Part shown: positions 50,122-59,143 of the stretch, piece by piece
Position numbering within the stretch: the stretch's first letter is position 1
Layout: every line of letters starts with the position of its first letter
NCBI RefSeq assembly: GCF_001487165.1
Contig: NZ_LN913006.1
Span: 183,580 to 247,579, forward strand
Source of the DNA: Blautia massiliensis (ex Durand et al. 2017)
GTDB taxonomy: Bacteria > Bacillota > Clostridia > Lachnospirales > Lachnospiraceae
Length of the DNA stretch: 64,000 nucleotides
Direction: 5' to 3'
Translations under genes and position numbers: made by a program
The notes under the pieces: model-generated
Told to the model about the DNA's origin: nothing
Databases searched by the model: none
The model's input: only the letters and a program-made list of their open reading frames with translations

Positions 50122-50610
50122 ATGCTGGATCTGGAAGAACGAAACCGTGCAAGAAAGAAAGCCATGCGGCTTCTGGAACATATGGACCGCACAGAGAAAG
50201 GCCTGACGGATAAACTCCGTCAGGCTGAATTTTCACCGGAGGCAGTAGAAGATGCCATTGCTTATGTGAAGTCCTATGGGTATATCAACGATGCCCGTTA
50301 TGCCAGAACCTATATCTCCTTCCGCATGGAATCCAGGAGCCGTCAGAAGATCCTCTCGGAACTTCAGTTAAAGGGTGTGGACCGTCAGATTGCCCTGGAT
50401 GCCTGGAATGAGATGGAAGAGCTTATGGAACCGGACGAGCGGGAGGTATTACGCAGGACGATCGAGAAGAAATATGCGCCGGACACAGAGCTTGATGAAG
50501 GACAGATGCGAAGGCTGTATGGATATCTGGCCAGACGAGCGTTCCGGTATGAGGATATTTCCCATACCCTGGAAGAAATGAACATCCGGGTGAACCGTGA
50601 TATGGAATAA
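50122..50610 (+). CDS. recX: Regulatory protein RecX
   Basis: A 162-residue all-helical protein that modulates RecA filaments. Three tandem three-helix units are visible (RKKAMRLLEHMDRTEKGLTDKLRQ; YINDARYARTYISFRMES; LARRAFRYEDISHTLEEM). It lies directly behind recA and would be induced with it. The coding frame is intact. Its TAA stop (50608-50610) lies within the 8-bp target duplication of the mobile element inserted at 50614. Confidence 0.93.
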   Translation: MLDLEERNRARKKAMRLLEHMDRTEKGLTDKLRQAEFSPEAVEDAIAYVKSYGYINDARYARTYISFRMESRSRQKILSELQLKGVDRQIALDAWNEMEELMEPDEREVLRRTIEKKYAPDTELDEGQMRRLYGYLARRAFRYEDISHTLEEMNIRVNRDME

Positions 50611-50613
50611 CTC

Positions 50614-50758
50614 GTTACTGTTCACTGGTAATGTCCCGCGAGGTGTTTTTTGTGAGCGAAGGTCACAGAAAACCCGAGACATACCGCGCGAATTTATGCG
50701 ATCAGCATAAATTCTGTGCATCGCGAAGCGTGTTACTGAGAACGGAGTGAACAGTAAC
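50614..50758. mobile_element. MITE-like element, full copy 3 (145 bp)
   Basis: Terminal inverted repeats GTTACTGTTCACT/AGTGAACAGTAAC. It is flanked by an exact 8-bp duplication AATAACTC (50606-50613 and 50759-50766). The internal hairpin is GAATTTATGC (50690-50699)/GCATAAATTC (50704-50713). It differs from copy 1 by about one base, so both are recent. It was inserted immediately after the recX stop, in the gap before rny. The TSD proves movement as a unit. Confidence 0.92.
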
Positions 50759-50827
50759 AATAACTCTGCGGAGAAAAAGAGCCAGTTTATATGTGCTAAC
50801 CAAAATCTGCTTTTTCATGAGAAAAAC

Positions 50828-50856
50828 TTGACATAAATGTGAAAAACAGCTAAACT
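50828..50856 (+). promoter_or_regulatory. Promoter of rny
   Basis: -35 TTGACA (50828-50833), 17-base spacer, -10 TAAACT (50851-50856), 48 bases before GTG 50904. Confidence 0.75.
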
Positions 50857-50903
50857 TGTATTGTTGTATTTGTACAATGAAAACTAAATAAGGAGGTGCT
50901 CCT

Positions 50904-52463
50904 GTGGCAGGCACAATTATCGGTGTTATTGTCGCTGTGGTAGTCACGCTACTTATTGCAGTTCCTGTTACTTGCAAGGTTGCTGTTGACAAGAAAGTAC
51001 GCAAGGATGCGGAAATCATAGGTACAGCAGAGGATAAGGCAAGGAATATTCTTGATGAAGCATTGAAAGCAGCAGAGACCAAGAAACGCGAAACTTTACT
51101 TGAAGTAAAGGAAGAATCTCTGCGAACTAAAAATGAACTGGAAAGGGAAACCAAGGAACGGAGAAACGAGCTGCAGAGATACGAGAAGCGAGTTTTGTCA
51201 AAAGAGGAATCTGTTGACAAAAAAGCCAATGCAGTGGAGAAGCGTGAGCTGGAATGTACAGCGAAATTTAACGAGTTACAAGAAAAAGAAAAACGAGTAA
51301 ATGAACTTGAGGAAAAAGGAGTACAGGAACTGGAACGAGTTTCAGGTCTTACCTCCGAACAGGCAAAAGAAGAATTACTGAAATCTGTAGAAGATGACGT
51401 AAAGGTGGATGTTGCAAGACTCTATAAAGAGCTTGAGAACAGAGCCAAGGAAGATGCCAATAAGAAAGCCAGGGAATATGTAGTCAATGCCATTCAGAAA
51501 TGTGCAGTGGATCATGTTTCCGAGACAACGATTTCTGTGGTACAGCTTCCAAGTGATGAAATGAAGGGAAGGATCATCGGTCGTGAAGGCCGTAACATCC
51601 GTACACTTGAGACACTTACCGGTGTGGATCTGATCATTGATGATACACCGGAGGCAGTGGTACTCTCCGCATTTGATCCGATCAGGAGAGAGATCGCCAG
51701 AGTGGCTCTTGAGAAACTGATCGTGGATGGACGTATCCATCCGGCAAGAATTGAAGAGATGGTAGAGAAAGCCCAGAAAGAAGTGGAAGCACAGATCCGG
51801 GAAGACGGTGAGAATGCTGCCATGGATGTAGGGGTACATGGAATCCATCCGGAACTTCTGAAGCTTCTTGGACGTATGAAATTCCGTTCAAGCTATGGAC
51901 AGAATGCTCTGAGACATTCAATTGAGGTTGCACAGCTTTCCGGACTTCTTGCAGGAGAAGTTGGTGTGGATGTGCGTATGGCCAAGCGTGCCGGACTTCT
52001 TCATGACATTGGTAAATCCATTGACCATGAGGTAGAAGGTTCTCATATTCAGATCGGTGTGGATCTCTGCAAGAAATACAAGGAGTCCCCGATCGTTATC
52101 AACACGGTTGCGTCTCATCATGGTGATGTGGAGCCGGAATCTCTGATCGCGTGTATTGTACAGGCTGCTGATGCAATTTCCGCAGCAAGACCTGGAGCAA
52201 GACGTGAGACCCTGGAAACCTATACCAATCGTCTGAAACAGCTTGAGGATATCACCAATGAATTCAAGGGTGTAGAGAAATCTTTTGCTATTCAGGCAGG
52301 AAGAGAAATTCGTGTTATGGTCGTGCCGGATCATGTAAGTGATGCAGATATGGTTCTCCTTGCAAGAGATATTGCAAAGCAGATCGAGGCAGAGCTTGAG
52401 TATCCTGGACAGATCAAAGTTAATGTGATCCGTGAAAGCAGAGCGGTTGACTACGCAAAATAA
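50904..52463 (+). CDS. rny: Ribonuclease Y
   Basis: A 519-residue membrane-anchored endoribonuclease that starts bulk mRNA decay. The order is an N-terminal TM segment (about 4-25), a long charged coiled coil (about 30-190), a KH domain with [21 protein letters not shown], an HD domain with [21 protein letters not shown] and VASHHGD, and a conserved C-terminus. The start is GTG 50904, with AAGGAGGTG six bases before it. It has its own promoter downstream of the inserted element, and a strong terminator follows. Confidence 0.97.
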   Translation: MAGTIIGVIVAVVVTLLIAVPVTCKVAVDKKVRKDAEIIGTAEDKARNILDEALKAAETKKRETLLEVKEESLRTKNELERETKERRNELQRYEKRVLSKEESVDKKANAVEKRELECTAKFNELQEKEKRVNELEEKGVQELERVSGLTSEQAKEELLKSVEDDVKVDVARLYKELENRAKEDANKKAREYVVNAIQKCAVDHVSETTISVVQLPSDEMKGRIIGREGRNIRTLETLTGVDLIIDDTPEAVVLSAFDPIRREIARVALEKLIVDGRIHPARIEEMVEKAQKEVEAQIREDGENAAMDVGVHGIHPELLKLLGRMKFRSSYGQNALRHSIEVAQLSGLLAGEVGVDVRMAKRAGLLHDIGKSIDHEVEGSHIQIGVDLCKKYKESPIVINTVASHHGDVEPESLIACIVQAADAISAARPGARRETLETYTNRLKQLEDITNEFKGVEKSFAIQAGREIRVMVVPDHVSDADMVLLARDIAKQIEAELEYPGQIKVNVIRESRAVDYAK

Positions 52464-52494
52464 GCTTTCAATGGAAGAAAGTTCTGGAAATACC

Positions 52495-52532
52495 AAAGGC
52501 CGGACAGCTTTTTAGCTGGCCGGCCTTTTTTT
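52495..52532 (+). terminator. Terminator of rny
   Basis: AAAGGCCGG (52495-52503) pairs with CCGGCCTTT (52520-52528), with an inner AGCT/AGCT stem and a T-run. Confidence 0.92.
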
Positions 52533-52594
52533 GTCATGTGGAAAAACGGTCATATTACTGGAAAAACAGGCGTAAACTGGTACAGGGTGAGTAA

Positions 52595-53203
52595 ATGGAG
52601 AGTAAGACAGAGAAACGGAAGTGGAAAAATGCCGGACGTTTTCCGGCGGAGCTTCTTTTTATGACCGGAGTTTTTGCGGGAAATGTGTTGCCGAATCTGA
52701 TCTGGAAAATGGAGTGGAAGCAGAAAACCCTGGCTTCTTTTTATCTGATCCGCAGCTTTGCGGGAAAAGATATTTCCGGCGGAGCTTATTTCCTGGAAGT
52801 GCTGCGACGAAGAGGAGGTTTTTTTCTTCTGTTGTTTTTATGCGGATTTACAATATTCGGAGTGCCTTTGACGGTCGCATATATGCTGTTTTTGGGAATG
52901 GAGACAGGAATGATCCTGGCATTATCGGTTCTGGAATTTGGTATTTATGGCGGTGTGGCCGGCGCTGGACTTCTGATGCCGCAGTATCTGGTCTATATTC
53001 CGGCGTATTTTTATCTTGCAGGTATCGTATACAGACAATCGTATGGAATCTGGAAAAATTATGGACTTGTGCCGCAGAAAACAGGGGCTTATTTTCGGCA
53101 GGGGATCACAGTTTTTCTGCTGTATACAGGAGGAATCCTCGCAGAAAGTTTTCTGAATCCCTGGATCGTAGAAAAAGTTATAAAGGGCCTGAAATTTTTT
53201 TGA
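52595..53203 (+). CDS. spoIIM: Stage II sporulation protein M-like membrane protein
   Basis: A 202-residue protein with about five TM segments. The SpoIIM pattern is visible: LLFMTGVFAGNVLPNL at the start, FLEVLRRRGGFFLLLFLCGFTIFGVP and GGVAGAGLLMPQYLVYIPAYFYLA. In B. subtilis SpoIIM joins SpoIID and SpoIIP in engulfment and its gene lies beside xerD (ripX), the same order as here. GGGTGA is a weak ribosome site for ATG 52595. It supports a sporulating host. Confidence 0.8.
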   Translation: MESKTEKRKWKNAGRFPAELLFMTGVFAGNVLPNLIWKMEWKQKTLASFYLIRSFAGKDISGGAYFLEVLRRRGGFFLLLFLCGFTIFGVPLTVAYMLFLGMETGMILALSVLEFGIYGGVAGAGLLMPQYLVYIPAYFYLAGIVYRQSYGIWKNYGLVPQKTGAYFRQGITVFLLYTGGILAESFLNPWIVEKVIKGLKFF

Positions 53204-53308
53204 GGAAAATTTCCACAATATCTAGTGATGGTTTCCATAAAATCTGCGATATTTGGTGGTTTGTGCCGGAAAGTGTTGAAATTGTGCGGTTTTACGATGA
53301 AAAACTGT

Positions 53309-53337
53309 TTGATTTTATGTAAAATTCACAGTATAAT
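53309..53337 (+). promoter_or_regulatory. Promoter of xerD
   Basis: -35 TTGATT (53309-53314), 17-base spacer, -10 TATAAT (53332-53337), 45 bases before ATG 53383. Confidence 0.75.
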
Positions 53338-53382
53338 TCAGTCATAAACGAGTATGATTTTAGAGAAACGGGATGCAGAGAA

Positions 53383-54267
53383 ATGGATATAGAGATACGG
53401 GAATTTATTACATATTTACATAATAGAAAAAGGACGTCACATAATACAGAAGTATCTTACCAGAGAGACCTGAAGAAGATGGCAGTGTATTTTGCAGATC
53501 GTGGGATCTATGATATCCGAGATGTAGGAGAACTGGAGCTGGAAGGCTATCTCAGCTATATGGAGAGAGGACAGTTTGCTTCCTCAACGATCTCCAGAAA
53601 TGTAGCATCTATCCGTGCCTTGTTTCAGTATCTTTATCAGGAGAACAGGATCGAGAGGGATCCGTCTCTGGAACTGAAGCCGCCCAAGGTTGAGAAGCGG
53701 ATGCCGGAGATCCTTACTGTGGATGAGGTAGACCGCCTTTTGAAACAGCCGGATCTGAATACACCGAAGGGAATCCGGGACAGTGCCATGCTGGAGCTTT
53801 TGTATGCTACAGGAATGCGTGTCAGTGAACTTTTGCGGCTGAATCTGGAGGATCTCAATCTGCGGCTTGGTTATGTAGTCTGTCACGATGAGGATAAGGA
53901 ACGGGTGATCCCGATAGGAAATGTATGCAAAACAGCCATGGAGAAATATCTGAAGGAAGCCCGTGGAAAATTTGTGAAAGAAAATGAGACGGAGAGTCTT
54001 TTTACCAACTGTTCAGGAAAATCCATGAGCAGACAGGGATTCTGGAAGGTTCTGAAGGGATATGCAGAGGAAGCCGGGATCCAGCATGATATTACGCCGC
54101 ATACACTGAGACATTCTTTTGCCGCACATATGCTGCAGAATGGAGCGGACGTGAAGAGTGTGCAGGAAATGCTTGGACATTCGGATATTTCCACCACACA
54201 GGTCTATCTGAATTTTGGCGTTGCGAAAATGCGAGACGTATATATGAAAGCACATCCGAGGCGTTGA
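53383..54267 (+). CDS. xerD: Site-specific tyrosine recombinase XerD
   Basis: A 294-residue tyrosine recombinase. The N-terminal SAM-like DNA-binding domain (about 1-90) has RKRTSHNTEVSYQRDLKKM. The catalytic domain carries the RKHRHY set: Arg in YATGMRVSELL, HTLRHSFAAHML (His and Arg), LGHSDISTTQVY (His and nucleophile Tyr). With XerC it resolves chromosome dimers at dif. The neighbourhood (spoIIM, no phage genes) and length indicate the housekeeping XerD rather than an integrase. A strong terminator follows. Confidence 0.92.
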   Translation: MDIEIREFITYLHNRKRTSHNTEVSYQRDLKKMAVYFADRGIYDIRDVGELELEGYLSYMERGQFASSTISRNVASIRALFQYLYQENRIERDPSLELKPPKVEKRMPEILTVDEVDRLLKQPDLNTPKGIRDSAMLELLYATGMRVSELLRLNLEDLNLRLGYVVCHDEDKERVIPIGNVCKTAMEKYLKEARGKFVKENETESLFTNCSGKSMSRQGFWKVLKGYAEEAGIQHDITPHTLRHSFAAHMLQNGADVKSVQEMLGHSDISTTQVYLNFGVAKMRDVYMKAHPRR

Positions 54268-54294
54268 TCTGTAAGAAATAATATAAAAAACGCG

Positions 54295-54349
54295 TTCAAA
54301 AAAGAACCGGCAGCTTCCAAAATGGAAGAATGCCGGTTCTTTTTTTGAA
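54295..54349. terminator. Bidirectional terminator between xerD and the DAHP synthase gene
   Basis: AAAGAACCGGCA (54301-54312) pairs with TGCCGGTTCTTT (54331-54342), with an inner CTTCC/GGAAG stem. T-runs lie on both strands. Confidence 0.93.
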
Positions 54350-54406
54350 CATAAAGTGTAAAAGGATCACAAATATCCGTTTCCTGAACTGCAGATCAGA
54401 CAGATC

Positions 54407-55438
54407 TTAGCAATTTTCAGCAATTGTGTAAAGCAGCTTCTCAGACTCATCCCAACCAAGGCAGGCATCTGTGATGGATTTTCCGTAGATGTGATCTCCA
54501 CCGATCTTCTGATTGCCTGGCTCGATATAGCTCTCGATCATGAGACCTTTTACCATGGAGTGAAGCTCTGGATCTACCTGACGGCTGTGAAGAACCTCAC
54601 TTGCGATACGAACCTGCTGCTCGTAATGCTTGTTGGAGTTGGAGTGGTTGGTATCCACGATCACTGCCGGGTTGGCAAGGTTCTTTGCATGGTATTTGTC
54701 ATAGAGAAGACGAAGATCCTCGTAATGGTAGTTCGGGATCGCTTCCCCATGCTTGTTTACCGCACCGCGAAGGATTGCGTGAGAGAGTGGGTTGCCGGTG
54801 GTCTCAACCTCCCAGCTTCTGTAAATAAAACGATGAGCGCCCTGTGCTGCAACAATGGAGTTCAGCATAACGCTGTAGTCACCACTGGTAGGGTTCTTCA
54901 TACCAGCCGGAACATCCATGCCGCTGACAGTGAGTCTGTGCTGCTGATCTTCAACAGAACGTGCGCCTACAGCAACGTAGGAAAGCAGATCCGAGAGATA
55001 ACGGTAGTTCTCCGGGTAAAGCATCTCATCTGCACAGGTGAAGCCACTTTCGCGGATAGCGCGCATGTGCATCTTGCGGATTGCGATCAGCCCGGCAAGA
55101 AGGTTCGGTTTTTTCTCAGGATCCGGCTGATGGACCATTCCCTTGTATCCTTCACCGGTCGTACGTGGTTTGTTTGTGTAAACACGCGGGATGATAAGGA
55201 CTTTATCCTCGATCTTTTCCTGAACTTTGCGAAGTCTTAAAAGATAATCGCATACGGCATCTTCGTTATCTGCAGAACATGGTCCGATGATAGCGAGGAA
55301 TTTATCGGATTTTCCGGTGAAAACGTCGCGAATCTCAGCATCGCGTTTCTCCTTGAGCGCCTGAAGTTCAGCATCGAGCGGATACTGATTGCGGATTTCC
55401 TCAGGAGTTGGCAGTTTTTTTATGAATTCAAAACTCAT
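54407..55438 (-). CDS. 3-deoxy-7-phosphoheptulonate synthase (DAHP synthase, AroG type)
   Basis: A 343-residue class I DAHP synthase, first step of the shikimate pathway (PEP + erythrose 4-phosphate). Motifs: AIIGPCSADN, PRVYTNKPRTTGEGYKG, ARSVEDQQHR, GMKNPTSGDYSVMLN, NPAVIVDTNHSNSNKHYEQQ and the C-terminal GQ/KIGGDHIYGKSITDACLGW. It resembles the E. coli AroF/G/H group. AGGAGGAA precedes ATG 55438. The 42-base upstream gap leaves no room for a T-box, so it may be read through from the SpoVB-like gene. Which feedback type it is cannot be told. Confidence 0.93.
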   Translation of the reverse strand: MSFEFIKKLPTPEEIRNQYPLDAELQALKEKRDAEIRDVFTGKSDKFLAIIGPCSADNEDAVCDYLLRLRKVQEKIEDKVLIIPRVYTNKPRTTGEGYKGMVHQPDPEKKPNLLAGLIAIRKMHMRAIRESGFTCADEMLYPENYRYLSDLLSYVAVGARSVEDQQHRLTVSGMDVPAGMKNPTSGDYSVMLNSIVAAQGAHRFIYRSWEVETTGNPLSHAILRGAVNKHGEAIPNYHYEDLRLLYDKYHAKNLANPAVIVDTNHSNSNKHYEQQVRIASEVLHSRQVDPELHSMVKGLMIESYIEPGNQKIGGDHIYGKSITDACLGWDESEKLLYTIAENC

Positions 55439-55480
55439 AGTACTTTATTCCTCCATAACTATAGACATTTCAATTATTTA

Positions 55481-56815
55481 TTATAAACGATTATTGGCCG
55501 ATTGTCGATAGGGAAATTTTAGCGCTTTCACGTGTAGAAGAGTAAGCAGCAGCTCACCCAGAAAAATTCCGTAAAAATAGCCTCGGATCCCCGTTGCCGG
55601 AATTATAAAAACAACGGAGAAAATACGGATGAGAATGCCGGCAATACTGTGGATCAGACAGAGCCCCGGTTTTCCAAGTCCCTGCAGGATGCTGGTGAGC
55701 ATGGTGTTTGTATAAAGAAAAGGACAGATAAAAGACAGATACCGTATGTAGGTTCCGGCAGTCTGGCTGTGAAAAAGCAATGTTCCGAGGAATGGGCCAA
55801 AAAGAAAGAATCCGCTTCCGCATAGAAATCCCAGGAACATGCACAGAAAAAAGGTCTGATCTGTGACACGGCGGATCTGCTTCTGCTTTCCCAGTGCATC
55901 AAGCTGTGCGATGGAAGGCATCAGCATTACAGCGGCGGAAGACGTAAGTGTGGAAGGAAACAGGAGCAGGGGCAGTGCCATTCCTGTAAAGATCCCATAG
56001 ATCTTCAGTGAGTCTGAGGCTGTCATGCCGGAACGCAGAAGCATCTGTGGGATCAGGACCGCTTCTATGCTGCCGAGAAGTGTCAGAAGGATCCTGTTCA
56101 GGGAAATGGGAAAAGACAGTGTGAAAAGGTCCTTTATCAGCGGAAAGATCCTGACGGGAGTCTTTTCGTGTACAGGGTGATTTCCGAAATGAAAGGAAAC
56201 TACCAGCAGCGACACCAGCGAAGCGGCAGTCTCTCCGGCAAGGGAACCTCCCGCTGCGATCAATGCAGTGATCGGACGTCCTTCGGAAAGAAAGATCAGA
56301 TACAGGATATAGGTAGTGCCGATCCGTGCAGACTGCTCCGAAAGCTGCACGACTGCCGGAACAGAGGCTTTTTTCCGGGCATAATAATAGCTGTCAATGC
56401 AGGAATGAATGGCACAGAGAGGAATACTGACAGCTGTTAGGCGAAGAAGACCGGCAGTCTGCGGTGTTTTCAGAATTGCGGAAGCAAAAAAATATGCGTG
56501 CTGAAAAAGCAGAAAACCGGCTGCAGCAGAAAAAAAGACAGCCATAAGTGTTCCTGTGACCAGCGAAAAACGTGCCTCCTTTTTCTCCTGAAGGGCAAGT
56601 CTGGACGCGATCAGGCGTGAAAGGGCAGACTGGATCCCTGTATAGGACAAAGCGGCCATAAGTCCCTGGAGAGGAAGAACCAGCTGATACAAACCAAGAC
56701 CTTCCGCACCAATGGCATGGGAGAGGAATATTCTATAAAAGAAACCTGCGATACGGCTGATAAGGCCTGTGCAGGCAAGAATCAGGGTTCCTTTGAGAAA
56801 TATTTTTTTTGACAT
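55481..56815 (-). CDS. SpoVB/PST-type polysaccharide flippase-like protein
   Basis: A 444-residue MOP-superfamily membrane protein with about 12-14 TM segments. SpoVB-like features are FLKGTLILACTGLISRIAGFFYRIFLSHAIGAEGLGLYQLV and SSAAVMLMPSIAQLDALG, and near the C-terminus SILQGLGKPGLCLIHS. SpoVB in B. subtilis serves spore cortex synthesis. The start is ATG 56815 (MSKKIFLKG), with AAGG upstream; the frame continues to 56959, but that stretch overlaps the divergent promoter and lacks homology. Shorter than B. subtilis SpoVB (about 518), but it ends naturally. Confidence 0.8.
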   Translation of the reverse strand: MSKKIFLKGTLILACTGLISRIAGFFYRIFLSHAIGAEGLGLYQLVLPLQGLMAALSYTGIQSALSRLIASRLALQEKKEARFSLVTGTLMAVFFSAAAGFLLFQHAYFFASAILKTPQTAGLLRLTAVSIPLCAIHSCIDSYYYARKKASVPAVVQLSEQSARIGTTYILYLIFLSEGRPITALIAAGGSLAGETAASLVSLLVVSFHFGNHPVHEKTPVRIFPLIKDLFTLSFPISLNRILLTLLGSIEAVLIPQMLLRSGMTASDSLKIYGIFTGMALPLLLFPSTLTSSAAVMLMPSIAQLDALGKQKQIRRVTDQTFFLCMFLGFLCGSGFFLFGPFLGTLLFHSQTAGTYIRYLSFICPFLYTNTMLTSILQGLGKPGLCLIHSIAGILIRIFSVVFIIPATGIRGYFYGIFLGELLLTLLHVKALKFPYRQSANNRL

Positions 56816-56859
56816 GGATAACCTTGAGTCTTTTTTGTCAGTATATGAAGAAGTTAGTC

Positions 56860-56888
56860 TTGACAGAACCATATGTTTCTGATAGAGT
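56860..56888 (+). promoter_or_regulatory. Promoter of the Rrf2-nifS-nifU operon
   Basis: -35 TTGACA (56860-56865), 17-base spacer, -10 TAGAGT (56883-56888), 49 bases before ATG 56938. Autoregulation by the Rrf2 protein is likely, though I cannot define its site. Confidence 0.7.
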
Positions 56889-56937
56889 AAACATGAAATC
56901 CGAGGAAAACACTGGGAATTGAAAAAGAGGTGAGCGG

Positions 56938-57366
56938 ATGAAACTGTCAACAAGAGCAAAATACGGACTTAAGGCTTTGATAGACCTTGGTCTTTACAGT
57001 GAAAAAGAAGCGGTCTCGCTTCAGAGTATTGCGGGCCGTCAGAATATATCAGTCAGCTATCTGGAGCAGCTGATGGCACTTTTGAAGAAAGCGGGCCTTG
57101 TGAAGAGTGTCCGCGGTGCAGCCGGAGGATACTTCCTTGGAAGACCGGCAGAAGAGATTTCAGTGGGAGATATCCTTCGTGTCCTGGAGGGTGGCCTGGA
57201 GGCTGCAACATGTCCGGGAACAGAAGGTGACGGTGGCTGCCAGGGTTCTGATCTCTGCGTGGCTAAATTAGTGTGGAAGAGGATCAACGACAGCATCACA
57301 GATGCAGTGGATACCCTGATGCTCAGTGAGCTGATCGAAGAAAGCCGGAGAATACACGAAAAATAA
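56938..57366 (+). CDS. Rrf2-family transcriptional regulator (IscR-like)
   Basis: A 142-residue regulator. The Rrf2 winged helix fills residues 1-80 (MKLSTRAKYGLKALIDLGLY, QSIAGRQNISVSYLEQLMALLKKAGLVKSVRGAAGGY). Three cysteines, Cys92, Cys101 and Cys107, stand where IscR binds its Fe-S cluster (spacing slightly longer than 92-98-104). With nifS and nifU next, an Fe-S-sensing, IscR-like role is likely; a CymR-like cysteine-metabolism role is the alternative. GAGGTGAGCGG precedes ATG 56938. Confidence 0.9.
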   Translation: MKLSTRAKYGLKALIDLGLYSEKEAVSLQSIAGRQNISVSYLEQLMALLKKAGLVKSVRGAAGGYFLGRPAEEISVGDILRVLEGGLEAATCPGTEGDGGCQGSDLCVAKLVWKRINDSITDAVDTLMLSELIEESRRIHEK

Positions 57367-57391
57367 TTATCCTGAACAGGAGGAAAAGAAA

Positions 57392-58579
57392 ATGGGAAAA
57401 ATGATATATCTGGACAATGCGGCTACCACAAAGACCGCACCGGAAGTTGTGGAGGCTATGCTGCCGTATTTTACAGAGTTTTATGGAAATGCTTCAACCG
57501 TTTATGATTTTGCGGCAAACAGCAAGGCTGCCATCGCAAAGGCAAGACAGCAGATCGCAGATGTGATCGGAGCCAAAAAAGAGGAGATCTATTTTACTGC
57601 AGGTGGTTCCGAGTCTGATAACTGGGCTCTGAAAGCGACCTTTGAGGCATATAAAAATAAAGGAAACCATATCATCACAACAAAGATCGAGCATCATGCC
57701 ATCCTTCATACCTGCGAGTACCTTGAAAAAGAGCGTGGTGCCAAGGTCACATACCTGGATGTAGATGAGAATGGTTTCATTGACCTGGATGAGCTTCAGA
57801 AAGCCATCACACCGGAGACCATCCTGATCTCTGTTATGGCTGCAAACAATGAGATTGGTACTCTTGAGCCGCTGAAAGAGATCGGACAGATCGCACATGA
57901 GCATGGAATCCTGTTCCATACAGATGCTGTTCAGGCATTCGGCCAGATCCCGATCAATGTAGATGAGTTCAATATCGATATGCTCAGCTCCAGCGGACAT
58001 AAGATCAACGGACCGAAGGGAATCGGCTTCCTCTATATCCGTAAGGGTGTTAAGATCCGCTCCTTCGTACATGGCGGAGCACAGGAGAGAAAACGTCGTG
58101 CAGGTACAGAGAACGTTCCTGGTATCGTAGGATACGGTCTTGCAGCAGAGCGTGCAAACAAGTCCATGAAAGAGCGTACTGCAAAAGAAATCGAGATCAG
58201 AGATCATATGATCAACAGGATCCTCACAGAGATCCCGTACGTACGTCTCAATGGAGATAAAGTAAAACGTCTTCCGAACAACGTAAATGTAAGCATCCAG
58301 TTCATCGAGGGAGAGTCACTTCTTCTGATGCTTGATAATTTCGGAATCTGTGCATCCAGCGGTTCCGCATGTACATCCGGTTCTCTGGATCCGTCACACG
58401 TTCTGTTAGCTATCGGTCTTCCTCATGAGATCGCACACGGATCTCTCCGTATGACCTTAAGCGAGGAGACGACAATGGAGGATGTTGATTTTGTAGTAGA
58501 TAAGCTGAAAGATATTACTGCAAACTTAAGAAGCATGTCTCCATTATATGAAGATTTTATTAAAAAGCAGAAAAAATAA
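57392..58579 (+). CDS. nifS: Cysteine desulfurase (NifS/IscS family)
   Basis: A 395-residue PLP enzyme releasing sulfur from cysteine for Fe-S assembly. It starts MIYLDNAATTKTAPEVVEAML. PLP Lys is in SSSGHKINGPKGIGF, EHHAILH and HTDAVQAFGQ bind the cofactor, and the active cysteine lies in CASSGSACTSGSLDPSHVLLA. The group I type and the position between the Rrf2 regulator and nifU indicate the Clostridia ISC system. GGAGGAAAAG precedes ATG 57392. Confidence 0.95.
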   Translation: MGKMIYLDNAATTKTAPEVVEAMLPYFTEFYGNASTVYDFAANSKAAIAKARQQIADVIGAKKEEIYFTAGGSESDNWALKATFEAYKNKGNHIITTKIEHHAILHTCEYLEKERGAKVTYLDVDENGFIDLDELQKAITPETILISVMAANNEIGTLEPLKEIGQIAHEHGILFHTDAVQAFGQIPINVDEFNIDMLSSSGHKINGPKGIGFLYIRKGVKIRSFVHGGAQERKRRAGTENVPGIVGYGLAAERANKSMKERTAKEIEIRDHMINRILTEIPYVRLNGDKVKRLPNNVNVSIQFIEGESLLLMLDNFGICASSGSACTSGSLDPSHVLLAIGLPHEIAHGSLRMTLSEETTMEDVDFVVDKLKDITANLRSMSPLYEDFIKKQKK

Positions 58580-58607
58580 TAAAAATACTTGCCAGGAGGA
58601 AAAAATA

Positions 58608-59054
58608 ATGTATAGTGAAAAAGTAATGGATCATTTTCAGCATCCACGTAATGTCGGTGAGATCGAGAACGCAAGTGGCGTGGGTACTGTAGGAAATGCA
58701 AAATGCGGTGATATTATGAGAATATTCCTTGATATCGATGACGAAACTCATATTATCAAAGACTGCAAATTTAAAACATTTGGATGCGGTGCAGCAGTTG
58801 CAACAAGCAGCATGGCAACAGAACTTGTAATGGGCAAAACCATTGAGGAAGCTATGGAAGTAACCAACAAGGCCGTTATGGAGGCTCTGGACGGACTTCC
58901 GCCGGTAAAGATCCACTGTTCCCTGCTTGCTGAGGAAGCAATTCATGCAGCTCTCTGGGATTATGCAGAGAAACATCACATTAAGATCGAGGGTCTTTCC
59001 AAACCGAAGTCTGATATCCACGAGGGTGAAGAAGATACAGAAGAGGAGTATTGA
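58608..59054 (+). CDS. nifU: Fe-S cluster scaffold NifU/IscU N-terminal type
   Basis: A 148-residue scaffold. The three ligand cysteines occur in VGNAKCGDIMRIF, TFGCGAAVATSS and KIHCSLLAEEAI. The C-terminus adds about 20 acidic residues (GEEDTEEEY) absent in typical IscU. AGGAGGAA precedes ATG 58608. It receives sulfur from the desulfurase 28 bases upstream. The set lacks hscA/hscB, as is usual in Clostridia. Confidence 0.94.
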   Translation: MYSEKVMDHFQHPRNVGEIENASGVGTVGNAKCGDIMRIFLDIDDETHIIKDCKFKTFGCGAAVATSSMATELVMGKTIEEAMEVTNKAVMEALDGLPPVKIHCSLLAEEAIHAALWDYAEKHHIKIEGLSKPKSDIHEGEEDTEEEY

Positions 59055-59143
59055 TCCCTTTTATTTACGATCATAACCGGGGCATGAGCAAGCTTCAGTC
59101 GAACAGAACCGTAAGCCATTGAAAGGACAGGTAAGTAAGAAGC

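Noticed and set aside
50614..50758. A minus-strand ORF across the 145-bp element (MHRIYADRIN...)
   Set aside because: It is open in several copies only because the element is short. There is no start signal, and differences between copies change amino acids while keeping stems.
53383..54267. A phage or integrative-element integrase
   Set aside because: Size, sequence and the spoIIM neighbour match housekeeping XerD. No attachment site or phage gene is near.
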